DNA from: Scylla paramamosain
Taxonomy: Eukaryota; Arthropoda; Malacostraca; Decapoda; Portunidae
Length of the DNA stretch: 64,000 bases
NCBI RefSeq assembly: GCF_035594125.1
Contig: NW_026973727.1
Span: 362,501-426,500, forward strand
Direction: 5' to 3'
The position numbers were made by a program, and so were the translations under genes. Under the pieces are notes generated by a model. That model was not told the DNA's origin, made no database searches, and saw nothing but the letters and a program-made list of their open reading frames with translations. Below are positions 38,590-48,414 of the stretch, piece by piece (positions within the stretch are counted from its first letter, which is position 1; the number at the start of each line of letters is the position of its first letter).

Positions 38590-39180
38590 TTTTTTCACGC
38601 TGATAGATAAACATTTACACCATAAGTATTCAATGCTGAGTATACATACATATATACACCAATCACCACCAAGTAGCAAATACAAGCCTTTTTTTTTCAG
38701 TACTCATTTAACAGTTTAATTTTCCAACAGTCAAAGATCCGGGATCCCTCATTACAGTCCTCAGGGGAAGTCATTACCGCCCTTCTCTCCTCCTCTTCCT
38801 CCTCTTTTTCCTCCATCCCTACATATAACTCCATCTCCTTTATTCTGTGCCATACTTTCCCTCTCACTGGTTACTTAATCATGCCGCTCCTTCTATCATG
38901 CCGCTAAGACACACCTTCATACTATCTACCGCTGTCATTCTTATACCGTTACTGTCATTCTTCTCTTTTCCCTCCTTGTTATTTTTTTTTTTTTTTATTT
39001 TAGGGAAATCTTAAGTAAACAATATCAGTAAAAAAAAAAAAAGGACTTATATCATTGACACATTTATTATTCATTACAAAATTACAGCTGGGGTGACATT
39101 TTTTTCATTAATGGTGAATTATCAATCTTGCATCAACAAACACACACAGTTTTTAGTTTTTTTTACTTTCAATTTCTTCA
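38590..39180. other. AT-rich spacer
   Basis: Poly-T and poly-A runs and C/T-rich text. No gene or recognised repeat. Confidence 0.45.
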
Positions 39181-40390
39181 TTATTAACTTTGGTCGCTGA
39201 TGACTTTTTGTTCATTTACGTTTTTTTTTTCTTTTCCTCCTTTTTTTTTGGATTTTATTGTTTTAGTTTCTTCTTTACTATCAATTTCTTCTTTCTTGAT
39301 TTTGGTCGCTGATGACTTTTTTTGTTAATTTTCTGCTTTTATTTCTTCTTCTTTCTTGATTTTGGTCGCTGATGACTTTTTTTTGTTCATTTTCTGCTTT
39401 TATTTCTTCCTCATTCTTGTTTTTGGTCGCTGATGACTTTTTTGTTCATTTTCTGCTTTTATTTCTTCTTCATTCTTGTTTTTCGTCGCTGATGACTTTT
39501 TTGTTCATTTTCTGCTTTTATTTCTTCTTCATTCTTGTTTTTGGTCGCTGATGACTTTTTTTGTTCATTTTTGCTTTTTCTTTTCCTCCTCCTCCTTGGG
39601 TGTAAATAAAAGAAACAGGGAGTGAAAAGGGGTAGATGAAAAGTAGTATGCTTCTTAGAAATATTATAACTTTTTTATTTTATTTTATTCTTTTAGTTTC
39701 TTTTTTTCAATTTCTTCATTATTAACTTTGGTCGCTGATGACTTTTTTTGTTCATTTTCTGCTTTTATTTCTTCTTCTTTCTTGATTTTGGTCGCTGATG
39801 ACTTTTTTTGTTCATTTTCTGCTTTTATTTCTTCTTCATTCTTGATTTTGGTCGCTGATGACTTTTTTTGTTCATTTTCTACTTTTATTTCTTCTTCATT
39901 CTTGTTTTTGGTCGCTGATGACTTTTTTTGTTCATTTTCTGCTTTCATTTCTTCTTCATTCTTGTTTTTGGTCGCTGATGACTTTTTTTGTTCATTTTCT
40001 GCTTTTATTTCTTTTTCATTCTTGTTTTTGGTCGCTGATGACTTTTTTTGTTCATTTTCTGCTTTTATTTCTTCTTAATTCTTGATTTTGGTCGCTGATG
40101 ACTTTTTTTGTTCATTTTCTGCTTTTATTTCTTCTTCAATTTCTTCTTTCTTGATTTTGGTCGCTGATGACTTTTTTTGTTCATTTTCTGATTTTATTTC
40201 TTCTTCGACTTCTTCACTCTTCATTTTGGTCGCTGATGACTTTTTTTGTTCATTTTCTGATTTTATTTCTTCTTCGACTTCTTCACTCTTCATTTTGGTC
40301 GCTGATGACTTTTTTTGTTCATTTTCTGATTTTATTTCTTCAGTTTCTTCATTCTTATTTTTGGTCGCTGATGACTTTTTTTGTTCGTTT
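39180..40390 (-). repeat. 60/69-bp minisatellite encoding an ENEQKKSSATK repeat
   Basis: About 17 copies of GGTCGCTGATGACTTTTTTT in two blocks (39,185-39,570 and 39,729-40,385). Most are spaced 60 bp; three near 40,157-40,295 are spaced 69 bp. On the minus strand each unit encodes a 20- or 23-residue repeat (KAENEQKKSSATKNKNEEEI type). The frame is open over long stretches, broken by one TAA (about 40,075) and by A-run length changes in the left block. No start codon, promoter or splice signal was found, and the frame enters from a CA tract. It may be a decayed gene for a charged repetitive protein or a minisatellite with a chance frame. Confidence 0.8.
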
Positions 40391-40407
40391 TCTTTTATTT
40401 TCTCTTC

Positions 40408-40409
<2 letters not shown>

Positions 40410-40436
<27 letters not shown>
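40410..40436. repeat. (CA)n microsatellite
   Basis: Short CA tract at the edge of the minisatellite. Confidence 0.88.
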
Positions 40437-40438
<2 letters not shown>

Positions 40439-40504
40439 TCTCCTTTCGTCCATGTTAGAATCCACATATGCACCCGCGCACGTACTCACGCACACACAAA
40501 CGCA

Positions 40505-40855
40505 CGTAAGCAAATTAATCATGACTTTGAATATTATATAAGTTATGCCAATACATACACGCATTCATACATATGACTTCTACATGGCTATACATATATT
40601 ATATACATATATTATATACATATATTATATACATATATTATATACATATTCACACATATTTCATCATAACTTGGAACATTGTCAATATTATGATGGCCTT
40701 CTACATGGGAAAACATATAGGTACATATTCACACACATTTTATCATGACTTGGAATATTGTCATGGGTACATATTCATGCATATGTCATCATAACTTGGA
40801 ATATTGTCAATGTTATGATGCCCTTCTATATGGCTATACATGTACACATTCATCA

Positions 40856-40860
<5 letters not shown>
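40505..40860 (+). repeat. Imperfect tandem repeats (ATCATRACTTGGAATATTGTC)
   Basis: Three units contain ATCATAACTTGGAACATTGT or variants (40,663, 40,742, 40,787) and there is a weaker one at 40,518. They also share TTCTACATGG and ATACATATATTATATACATA words. A CA tract (40,859-40,892) separates them from the mariner. Confidence 0.75.
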
Positions 40861-40894
<34 letters not shown>

Positions 40895-40898
40895 AATA

Positions 40899-40930
40899 CG
40901 AGGTGTGTCATTAAAGTTCCAGGACTGGTG
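40899..40930 (+). repeat. Mariner terminal inverted repeat, left
   Basis: 32 bp, an exact reverse complement of 42,180-42,211, preceded by the TA duplication. Confidence 0.97.
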
Positions 40931-40964
40931 CCACACAAGTTTTATTTCACATCCAGACTACAAA

Positions 40965-42047
40965 CTATAGGTTATATCCTTCGAAGTAATCCCCCTGGCA
41001 CCGCATGCACTTGTCCATCCTTCTCTGCCAGGCTTGCATGCACTGCTGGAAGGATTCTTGCGGGATGCTCCTCAGCTCCGTCGTCACGGCCTTTTTGATG
41101 TCGTCCGCATCATCAAAACGGGTCCCCTTCATGACCTCCTTGAGCTTGGGGAAGAGGAAGAAGTCGCACGGAGCGAGGTCAGGTGAGTAGGGCGGTTGCT
41201 CCAGCACGGCGATGTTCTTCTTGGCCAAGAACTCTCTGATGCTCAGGGCATTGTGAGCAGGCGCATTGTCGTGGTGAAGCAGCCACGAGTTGCCCTGCCA
41301 CAACTCCCGCCTCTTCTCGCGCACTGCACGAAGCAGACGCCGCAGTACTTCTTTGTACACATGTTGGTTGACTGTCTGGCCCTGTGGCAAGAACTCGCAG
41401 TGGACGATGCCCCTCACATCGAAGAAAGCGATCAACATGACCTTGAAGCTGGACCTGGACTGCCTTGCTTTCTTCGGCCGTGGCGACGCCGGACTCTTCC
41501 ATTGAAGGCTCTGGCGTTTGGTCTCCGGGTCGTACTCAAATACCCAGGACTCATCGCCGGTGATGACTCTCCTGAGCAAGTCTGGTTCAGTTTCCAGACG
41601 CTCGAGGATGTCCTGACACACCTGCATGCGTCGTCCCTTCTGGTCATCGTTCAGGAGTCTCGGCACCATCTTCGCACAGACTTTCCGCATGCCCAGATCT
41701 TCAGTGATAATCTTCCACACGCTGTTGTGGTTCATGCCAAGCTCATCTGCGATCTTTCGAACAGTCAACCGACGATCGTCACGCACCATCTGCTTGACAC
41801 GCTCAACATTGGCCTCATTCCTGCTCGTTGAGGGTCTTCCACTCCTGGGGTCATCTTCCACGTCCTCCCGGCCCTCTTTGAACCTCTTGCACCACTCAAA
41901 AACACGTGAGCGTGACATTGTCTCATCCCCGTACACTTTTTGCAGCATACCCAGTGCTTCTGACGGCGTTTTCCCCAACTGCACCAAAAACTTCAAGTTT
42001 GTTCGCTGTTCAGCGCTCATTGTTAAACGACCTGCAACAGAGGACAT
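40965..42047 (-). CDS. Mariner DD34D transposase
   Basis: From ATG 42,047 (MSSVAGRL) the product is 360 residues; a second ATG nine codons later gives 351, close to the usual 345-350 for mariner. The N-terminus has two helix-turn-helix regions (TPSEALGMLQKVYGDETMSR; LTVRKIADELGMNHNSVWKI) for binding the inverted repeats. The catalytic domain shows VITGDESW (first Asp), HHDNAPAH (second Asp) and, exactly 34 residues later, YSPDLAPCDFFLFPKLK (third Asp), i.e. DD34D. It catalyses cut-and-paste transposition at TA sites. No stop or frameshift is present, so it could be functional. The open frame extends upstream of the ATG but lacks family sequence there. Confidence 0.95.
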   Translation of the reverse strand: MSSVAGRLTMSAEQRTNLKFLVQLGKTPSEALGMLQKVYGDETMSRSRVFEWCKRFKEGREDVEDDPRSGRPSTSRNEANVERVKQMVRDDRRLTVRKIADELGMNHNSVWKIITEDLGMRKVCAKMVPRLLNDDQKGRRMQVCQDILERLETEPDLLRRVITGDESWVFEYDPETKRQSLQWKSPASPRPKKARQSRSSFKVMLIAFFDVRGIVHCEFLPQGQTVNQHVYKEVLRRLLRAVREKRRELWQGNSWLLHHDNAPAHNALSIREFLAKKNIAVLEQPPYSPDLAPCDFFLFPKLKEVMKGTRFDDADDIKKAVTTELRSIPQESFQQCMQAWQRRMDKCMRCQGDYFEGYNL

Positions 42048-42179
42048 GATTTTAAAAGCACGTAAGAAAAAGATTAGTGACTGTAGAGGGTTGGGAGCGC
42101 AGTTGTATACTCCAGAAGGATTACTTTGAAGGGGAAATATGGTGGTTTGTGGCTTGGGTTTGAAATTCATCTTTTAGGA

Positions 42180-42211
42180 CACCAGTCCTGGAACTTTAAT
42201 GACACACCTCG
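42180..42211 (-). repeat. Mariner terminal inverted repeat, right
   Basis: 32 bp, the exact reverse complement of the left repeat, followed by TA. Confidence 0.97.
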
Positions 42212-42247
42212 TACATATTAATAGACACAGAATAATAGATCATTTAA

Positions 42248-42253
42248 TTTATT
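42248..42253 (-). terminator. AATAAA polyadenylation signal of the KH-domain gene
   Basis: AATAAA on the minus strand, 10 bp after the TGA stop at 42,264-42,266. This leaves the expected cleavage site near or at the mariner insertion (42,213). Confidence 0.6.
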
Positions 42254-42263
42254 AAATGGCGCC

Positions 42264-42926
42264 TCACTGATGGGCGAGATTGTGGGCGTGGCGGCGGGCG
42301 TGGTGGGCGTGACGGTGGCCAGCGTGAGCGGCGTGGGCGGTGCGGCCAGCGGCCTCCAGACAGCCCCTGACAAATGCCTCCGCGCCGGCCACCTGGGTGC
42401 GCGGGCCGCGCAGCAGCACGGTGCGAGACACCTTGTCTGTTGCTGGCGGCACTTTCACCTGCACGTCAGGGAACTCCTGCAGTAGTCTCCTGACAGTCGC
42501 GCCGGCGGGACCCACCACGTGGCACCGCTGGCGTGGCGTCACCGCCACTTGCGCCTCGATCACCTCGGCCTGCCGGAGCAAGGCCTCGAGGCGCGCCAGG
42601 GCGGCGGGAACCTTCCGGGCAGGTCCGCACAACCTGATGGTGGCGGTGCGGGTGTCTGAGGGAGGCGGCACACACACTCGCACGCCAGCGAACTCTTGGC
42701 ACACTTCCCGCAGTGTGGCGCCGCGTGGGCCAACGATGTAGCGCCGCATGTGGGGCGCTACGGCGAGAGTGGCCTCCTTCTCTTCCTCCTGCCAAGAGCG
42801 GCGCACGCTGTCCAGCGCACGCTGCTGCTTGGCTCTCTCAGCCCGCTGCTTTCCTTTCTTCGCCTCGAGCTGCTGGCGTCGAGGAGACTCGATGGCGGCC
42901 TTCACCTCAGGCAGGCTAGGTGCCTT
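42264..42926 (-). pseudogene. KH-domain (vigilin-like) gene, 3' part downstream of the retrotransposon
   Basis: Together with 49,032-49,806 this formed one exon. The frame enters from the LTR junction as APSLPEVKAAIE, passes a Lys/Arg/Glu-rich helix, then two tandem KH domains. KH1 is VAPHMRRYIVGPRGATLREV with a GPRG loop; KH2 is PRQRCHVVGPAGATVRRLL with GPAG. Both GxxG RNA-contact loops are intact. The pair resembles the repeated KH domains of vigilin/HDLBP, RNA-binding proteins acting at ribosomes and the ER. The C-terminus is His/Ala-rich. About 219 codons remain. There is no ATG before the KH region, so this half is probably not translated on its own. It is GC-rich, unlike its neighbours. 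Confidence 0.82.
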
Positions 42927-43543
42927 TCTAGTGATCTAGGTGGAAGCCGCCAGGAATGTGAGAAGAGAAAACCGACAGGTAACCGTCAGCAGTTGCAAGT
43001 CCTTTAATCTCTTAACTCGCCAGAGATAGAGAAGAGAAAACCGACAGGTAACCGTCAGCAGTTGCAAGTCCTTTAATCTCTTAACTCTTTTTGTTCACCA
43101 GCTAAGGTTGTATTTATAGCCACTTGTTAGACTGGTTAAACTCTCTCTCTACTTTATTTAACAAAAACATGAACATGTACACAAGAAATACTGAACATAA
43201 AAAATGATTTACATAAAGATATGAACAAAAAGAGTGAATGTGTGTGTGTATGTCTGTGTGAAGAAAGGAGTAATATGATGTATAGAAAAGACGTGTAACG
43301 TATGTGTCGAAAAGCGTGCACAGAATGTGTATGTATAAAAAATGAGGAAGAAGAGATGAAAGACGAAAAATCTGTGCGGTAGAAAGAGAACGGGAGGCTG
43401 AAAACATATAAGAGAAAACGGAGTGCTTGGAGCGGTGACTTGTGTTTACATATTACTGGTTCTGAGAAGCGCGTAAGCTTTAGTGTACCCTGAATATGAG
43501 AGAAAATGGGATGTTTCTATGGCTGACTAGATTATTTGCTACA
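42927..43543 (-). repeat. 3' LTR
   Basis: Begins TGTAGCAAATAATC on the minus strand. No difference from the 5' LTR was found by eye, and the offset is a constant 5,488 bp. It contains an internal 69-bp tandem duplication (CCGACAGGTAACCGTCAGCA near 42,971 and 43,040) and a CTATAAATA box at 43,111-43,119. The exact 3' end depends on assigning AA to LTR or duplication. Confidence 0.95.
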
Positions 43544-46500
43544 TAACTTCCCCCGAGTGAGGAGGCACGACGAACGATACGTGCTGCTTAGCTGTGGCGC
43601 GTGGTGCTGAAGGCGTGGCCGGCGATGTCGGGTCGTGAGGTGCCGTCGGGGTGTGCAGGATGTAGGCGGGCTTGACTCGGTCTATGGCTATGACGTCAGA
43701 AGAGCCGTTTCTGTTGATGGTGATGTTTTTCCTCGTCCTGCGGAGGACCTCGAAGGGGCCTTCGTAGGGGCGCTGTAGTGGTTTACGGACAGCGTCAACC
43801 CTGACGAAGACGTGTGTGCAGTCTTCGAGATCCTGGCTGACGAAGGTCTTGGCGGGGTGCGTGCGAGGTTGCACCGGCTGCAGGCTTCTCATCGACTCCT
43901 TAAGACTGCTGGCGAAGTCTTGGACGCTGCAGGGGCCGGCGTCGGGTGAGCTGGTAAGGAGCTCGCCAGGGAGTCGAAGAGTGGTGCCGTATACGAGCTC
44001 GGCAGAAGAGTGATGAAGGTCCTGCTTGAGGGACGTCCGGATGCCGAGGAGGACGAGGGGTAAGGTGGCGTTCCACTTCTCGCGTTGGTCGCTGGAAGCC
44101 ATCAGTGACGACTTCAGCTGGCGGTGGAAACGTTCCACTGTAGCGTTGGCCTGAGGATGGTAGCTGGCAGTCCTGTACCGTCGAATGCCGAGTAGTGTCA
44201 TCAGTTTGTTCCAGACACTGGACTCAAACTGGCCGCCGCGGTCAGAAGTGAGGCTGACAGGAACACCGAAGCGTGAGATCCACGTGCTGATAAAGGCACG
44301 TGCAACGGTGTCAGTGGAGATGTCAGTCAGTGGTGCAGCTTCTGGCCAGCGAGTGAAGCGGTCGACACAGGTGAGGATGTAGCGGTAGCCGTCGGAGTGA
44401 GGAAGAGGGCCAACGAGGTCGATATGGACGTGTTCGAAGCGTGTGGAGACTGGCGTGAAGGTGGCTGTAGGGGAGCGTGTGTGTCGCGTCACCTTGGAGG
44501 CCTGACAGGTGGTGCACCTACGTGTCCAGTCTCTCACGTCCTTGTTGATGGCGGTCCAGATGAATCGGGACGTCATCATGTGTTGTGAAGCTCTGATGCC
44601 AGGATGTGAGAGGTCGTGCAGCTGACGGAAGAGTGGATACCTGTGCCGTTGAGGCAGGTATGGTCTGACGGTGTTGGTCGAGACGTCAGCGTAGATGTGC
44701 ACTTGAGTGCCTGGTAGCTGTACTCTCTTCATCTGTAGTGCGGCGTTTTCTTTCAGTTGCTGCAGCTCGGCGTCAGCGGCCTGATCGGCAGCAATGGCGG
44801 CGTAATCGATGAGAGAGGTAGATGTGGCACAGATGTTGCGTGACAGGGCATCGGCTGGGGCGTTATCTTCACCTTTCACGTAACGGAGGTCCGTGGTGAA
44901 CTGAGAGATGAAGTCTACGTGGCGCAGTTGACGTGGTGAGTAGGATGACTTGTTCTTGATGAAGGTGCTCGTCAGCGGCTTGTGGTCAGTGTAGATATGA
45001 AACTGACGTCCTTCGACAAAGTACTGGAAGTGCTTCAATGCCTTGTAGATGGCGAGGAGCTCTTTGTCGAAGGCGCTGTACTTCTTCTCGGCAGTGTTGA
45101 GTTTCTTGGAGAAGAAGGCGACGGGTTTCCAGGCACCGTCGATGTGTTGCTGTAGCACTGCTCCAACTCCGGTGTCTGAGGCGTCCGTGGCGATGGAAGT
45201 AGGGGCGTCTGGGGCAGGGAAACTGAGCGCTGTGGATGTGAGCGCCTTCCGGGCAGCGAGGAAAGCGTCCTCAGCTGCGGGCGTCCAGGCAAGGGTGACG
45301 GACTGGCCTCGTTTGGCTGGCTTCACTAAGGCGTAGAGAGGCTGGAGGAGGAGCGCACATCGGGGAATGAACCTGTTGTAATAGTTCAGCATCCCGAGGA
45401 ACTGCTTCAACTGGCGCTGAGTTGTTGGCTTCGGGAAATTCTGGATGGCAGTACAGCGACTTGCAGTTGGGGTGAAGCCTGAGGAGGACACAGTGTGGCT
45501 GAGGAAGTCGACTGAAGGCACGCCGAACACGGACTTGTCGGCGTTGACCTGGATGCCGTAGTCCTTCAGACGAGTGAAGACTTGCTCGAGGTGTTGGCGA
45601 TGAGCAGCGTCGTCTGGGCTGGCAACAAGAATGTCATCGACGTAAGTGAAGCAGAACTGCAGTCCTCGCAAAACTTCGTCCATGAAGCGCTGGAATGTTT
45701 GAGCAGCGTTCTTGAGACCGAAGGGCATCCTAGTGTATTCATATAGTCCGAAGGGCGTGATTATGGCCGTCTTCGGGATGTCCTCGGGGTTGATGGGGAT
45801 CTGATGGAAGGCCTTTACGAGGTCGATCCTGGAGAAAATTGTAGAGCCGTGCAGTTGTGAGGAAAACTCCTGAATGTTAGGCACTGGATACCTGTCCATC
45901 TCGGTGCGGGAGTTTAGGGCTCTGTAGTCCCCGCAAGGGCGTATGTCACCGTTTTTCTTGGGGACGACGTGAAGCGCAGACGACCAGTTGCTGGAGCTTG
46001 GGCGGATGATGCCTTGCTGCATCAGAGACTCAAACTCGGCCCTGACCTGTTTGTAGCGTTCTGGTGCTAAGCGACGAGCCTTGGCGAAAACAGGTGGTCC
46101 GGTGGTCTCTATGTAGTGCAGGACGTGATGTTTCACTGGCTGCGTGGCTGAGTATGGCTGTGTTAGTGTTGGGAAACCCTTGAGGATGGCGGCGAAGGGG
46201 TTATCTCGGCAGACTGCGGAGATTCCGGTGCTCTCGCCAGGTGCCGTTAGGCCACGGGTCCGCAGGGAGGTGAGACGATCCAGCAGCGTGCCATGCTTCA
46301 AGTCGACTAAGAGGTCGTGGTGGCGTAGGAAATCGGCGCCTAGGATGGGTTGGGTCACAGCTGCTACGTAAAAGGTCCAGTCGAAGGAGCGGCGGAGGTT
46401 GAGTTCGAGGTGTAGTGTCTGCCGCGCGTACACAGGGATTTTCGAGGCGTTGGCTGCATAGAGGTGCGTGGTTACAGGCAACCTCTTCTGGCTGTCTGTG

Positions 46501-46670
46501 GCAGGCAGGACACTGACCTCAGCGCCAGTGTCGACGAGGAACTTAATTCCGGTGCGTCGGTCGTAGACGTGAAGTAGCTGTGACTTGGGCTGGCGGATCG
46601 TACGCGCCGTGAACGTCCGCCCGTTTAGTTTGACGCCGGGGTGGTGTTGTAAGTGCAGGGTTGGGTGCAC
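43539..46670 (-). CDS. pol: Pol polyprotein (protease, RT, RNase H, integrase)
   Basis: 1,043 codons, uninterrupted. Retropepsin: [14 protein letters not shown] (DTG catalytic). [57 protein letters not shown] and [11 protein letters not shown] (YVDD). RNase [17 protein letters not shown] and [14 protein letters not shown]. Integrase: [10 protein letters not shown]…CTTCQASK zinc finger, HIDLVGPLP (first Asp), [14 protein letters not shown] (second Asp), [13 protein letters not shown] (Glu). It replicates the element through reverse transcription and integration. The first codon is GTG directly after an in-frame stop, so it is made by a -1 shift from gag. Its stop codon TAG lies in the first bases of the 3' LTR. 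Confidence 0.97.
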   Translation of the reverse strand: MHPTLHLQHHPGVKLNGRTFTARTIRQPKSQLLHVYDRRTGIKFLVDTGAEVSVLPATDSQKRLPVTTHLYAANASKIPVYARQTLHLELNLRRSFDWTFYVAAVTQPILGADFLRHHDLLVDLKHGTLLDRLTSLRTRGLTAPGESTGISAVCRDNPFAAILKGFPTLTQPYSATQPVKHHVLHYIETTGPPVFAKARRLAPERYKQVRAEFESLMQQGIIRPSSSNWSSALHVVPKKNGDIRPCGDYRALNSRTEMDRYPVPNIQEFSSQLHGSTIFSRIDLVKAFHQIPINPEDIPKTAIITPFGLYEYTRMPFGLKNAAQTFQRFMDEVLRGLQFCFTYVDDILVASPDDAAHRQHLEQVFTRLKDYGIQVNADKSVFGVPSVDFLSHTVSSSGFTPTASRCTAIQNFPKPTTQRQLKQFLGMLNYYNRFIPRCALLLQPLYALVKPAKRGQSVTLAWTPAAEDAFLAARKALTSTALSFPAPDAPTSIATDASDTGVGAVLQQHIDGAWKPVAFFSKKLNTAEKKYSAFDKELLAIYKALKHFQYFVEGRQFHIYTDHKPLTSTFIKNKSSYSPRQLRHVDFISQFTTDLRYVKGEDNAPADALSRNICATSTSLIDYAAIAADQAADAELQQLKENAALQMKRVQLPGTQVHIYADVSTNTVRPYLPQRHRYPLFRQLHDLSHPGIRASQHMMTSRFIWTAINKDVRDWTRRCTTCQASKVTRHTRSPTATFTPVSTRFEHVHIDLVGPLPHSDGYRYILTCVDRFTRWPEAAPLTDISTDTVARAFISTWISRFGVPVSLTSDRGGQFESSVWNKLMTLLGIRRYRTASYHPQANATVERFHRQLKSSLMASSDQREKWNATLPLVLLGIRTSLKQDLHHSSAELVYGTTLRLPGELLTSSPDAGPCSVQDFASSLKESMRSLQPVQPRTHPAKTFVSQDLEDCTHVFVRVDAVRKPLQRPYEGPFEVLRRTRKNITINRNGSSDVIAIDRVKPAYILHTPTAPHDPTSPATPSAPRATAKQHVSFVVPPHSGEVM
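43548..43555 (-). promoter_or_regulatory. Polypurine tract
   Basis: GGGGGAAG on the minus strand, four bases before the 3' LTR, where plus-strand DNA synthesis would be primed. It lies inside the last codons of pol. Confidence 0.7.
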
Positions 46671-47422
46671 TTAATGGCCTCGCTACCGAACCTGCTGTGG
46701 TAGTAGCAGACGCCCGGGGTGCGTGTAGTGCTACGCGACCGAGAGCGGTAGCGAGGGCGTCGAGGTGACGGTGGGCGGCGACGCTGGCGGGTATTTAGCT
46801 GTTCCTGCATCGCGCTGACCTGCAGGGCCAGCTGCGACACAATGTGGGTGAGTTGCTGGACGTCTGCTGTGTTAGTGACAGTGGCGACTGAAGACGGTGG
46901 CGTTGCCGACGGAACTGTTGACATATAGTCGTCAGCCAGCTGCGCGAGGTCTGCTAGGTCGAGCTTATCTTTCACGCTGAATAAGCTGCTCTGTAGTGCT
47001 GGAGGAAGTCGCTGATAAAAGAGGTGGGCGAACATGGTCTTGTCCATTGTGTTGGGCTGATCGCCCAACAACCTCTTCATCCGCCTAAGCAGATCTGATG
47101 GCTTTTCATTCCCCAGCTCCTCCTTCTTTAGTAGCTCTTGCAAGCGTGTCGACACCGACGACGCAAGGCGTTTGAGGACGGCTTGCTTGAGGTCGTCGTA
47201 GGGATTGTCCGAAGAGGGGGCTTTCGCGATGGCGTCCGAGACTTGCAAGAGGACCTCGGGTGGCAGGAGAGTGCAGGCGTGAGTGAACTGTTTCAAGGCC
47301 TCAGTGATGTTGTCTGCCTTGAAGTTCAGCTCCAAGATGGTAAACCACATGTTGGGGTCGTGGCTGTTGAAGGCTGGAGCCCTGAAGGGGGGAGCTGGGG
47401 AGGCGGTGTCCGGTGGAGCCAT
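46625..47422 (-). CDS. gag: Gag protein
   Basis: The ATG at 47,422 ([13 protein letters not shown]) gives about 265 residues; the frame is open further upstream but without an ATG. It contains [45 protein letters not shown] and [20 protein letters not shown], the capsid-like pattern of arthropod Gypsy Gag proteins. An Arg/Ser-rich basic stretch follows, then [18 protein letters not shown], a zinc knuckle of CX2HX9CX3C type. It assembles the virus-like particle and binds element RNA. It overlaps pol by 46 nt, with pol in the -1 frame. Confidence 0.9.
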   Translation of the reverse strand: MAPPDTASPAPPFRAPAFNSHDPNMWFTILELNFKADNITEALKQFTHACTLLPPEVLLQVSDAIAKAPSSDNPYDDLKQAVLKRLASSVSTRLQELLKKEELGNEKPSDLLRRMKRLLGDQPNTMDKTMFAHLFYQRLPPALQSSLFSVKDKLDLADLAQLADDYMSTVPSATPPSSVATVTNTADVQQLTHIVSQLALQVSAMQEQLNTRQRRRPPSPRRPRYRSRSRSTTRTPGVCYYHSRFGSEAIKCTQPCTYNTTPASN

Positions 47423-48414
47423 GGCCGTTTCTTGTTGCTGGCGTGCGATGGGGCCTGGTGGCTTGTTATGCGAGTCGTGGAGCAGGGTGTAGTGACGCCT
47501 GTCGGCGAGGCGCGGGCTCCTCCGGCGCCAGGTGCCAGTGAGAGGTGGCAAGGGACGCCTGCTGGGCGCCACTGTGCAGTGATGGTCCTAGGCACGTACT
47601 TTACCGCACTCGCACTTACGGCTTGGAACGCACTGCCGTGAACGAAGTGTGTAGCCTGTGTGTGTGTGTGTGTGAGTGCGTGTATGTGTAGGTGTTGGTG
47701 TCTGGCACACGGGGGTTGGTACGCGCTGATGCACACTAGGGAGTTTTCTAGGGGCAGGGGTTAACACACACAGGGGGAGGGTGGACGACGGGGGAGAGGG
47801 GAGGGACGGTCGGGAGCACTAACACTTTGGTGGGGGAACGTTGCAGGGAACGCCGCCCTGTTGTCGAGCGGAAGACGGGAGTACCGGTGCAGGGGGCGCC
47901 GCCCTGTTGTAGAGAAGCGAAATCAGGGCCAGTGGGGTCACGGCCGGGTGGCGGTGACCGTGCGTGGTGAGCCGGAGAGGTGTTGCTGCTGCTGTGGTGG
48001 TGATGGAGGCTGGGCAGCAGGTGTGGTAGGGGTGGCAGGTGACCAGGCAGCAGGTGGAGTTGGCGCGGTGGGTCACGGTAGCGGGAGAGGGAGTGACCTG
48101 GTGGCCTTGGTGAGGCGGCAGGTGAGCGTGGCCTCAGTGGCCTGGGTGGCTGGCGAGGCGTGGTGAGTCACAGCTGCGAGAGAGGGTGGCTGGTGACTGG
48201 CGAGGCAGCGGCGGTGACCACGGTTGCTGGGCTGGGTGACGGTGGTGGGTCACGGCTGGGCCAGGCTGGGTGGCGGTTTGGCCGTGGTGGTCCGTGTCAG
48301 GCGGGGGCTGACCTGGGCGAGGTACCTATAGCTGTGGCGACGCTATAGTGCTAAAGAACCTGGGACACAGCATTGGTGGAGCTGGCCACTACGGTCTAAC
48401 TCCGAGTCACCATT
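47423..48414 (-). other. Retrotransposon 5' leader
   Basis: GC-rich, GT/GGTGG-rich untranslated region between the 5' LTR and gag, about 990 bp. It probably holds packaging signals. Overlapping ORFs here have no recognised domain. Confidence 0.7.
48398..48412 (-). promoter_or_regulatory. Primer-binding site
   Basis: The minus strand reads TGGTGACTCGGAGTT two bases after the 5' LTR. The TGG start pairs with a tRNA CCA end and the next bases with a 3' acceptor strand ending GAGTCA. tRNA-Trp is the primer reported for CsRn1-type elements and fits only partly; the exact tRNA is uncertain. Confidence 0.65.

Larger units (their letters stand above)
40899..42211 (-). mobile_element. Complete mariner transposon
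   Basis: A 1,313-bp element with perfect 32-bp terminal inverted repeats (40,899-40,930 and 42,180-42,211) beginning CGAGGTGTGTCATTAAAG. It is flanked by TA on both sides (40,897-40,898 and 42,212-42,213), the canonical mariner target duplication. It encodes one intact transposase on the minus strand and has no internal insertions. It inserted about 55 bp past the stop codon of the KH-domain gene, within the large VWA5A-like intron. Perfect repeats and an intact ORF suggest recent arrival. Confidence 0.97.

Noticed and set aside
41196..42129. Plus-strand ORFs of 167 and 211 codons at the mariner
   Set aside because: Antisense shadows of the mariner transposase.
42270..43007. Plus-strand ORFs opposite the KH domains
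   Set aside because: Shadows caused by the high GC content of the KH coding sequence.
43114..43407. 97-codon ORF present identically in both LTRs
   Set aside because: Begins in the LTR promoter region, has no recognised domain and is low complexity; probably incidental.
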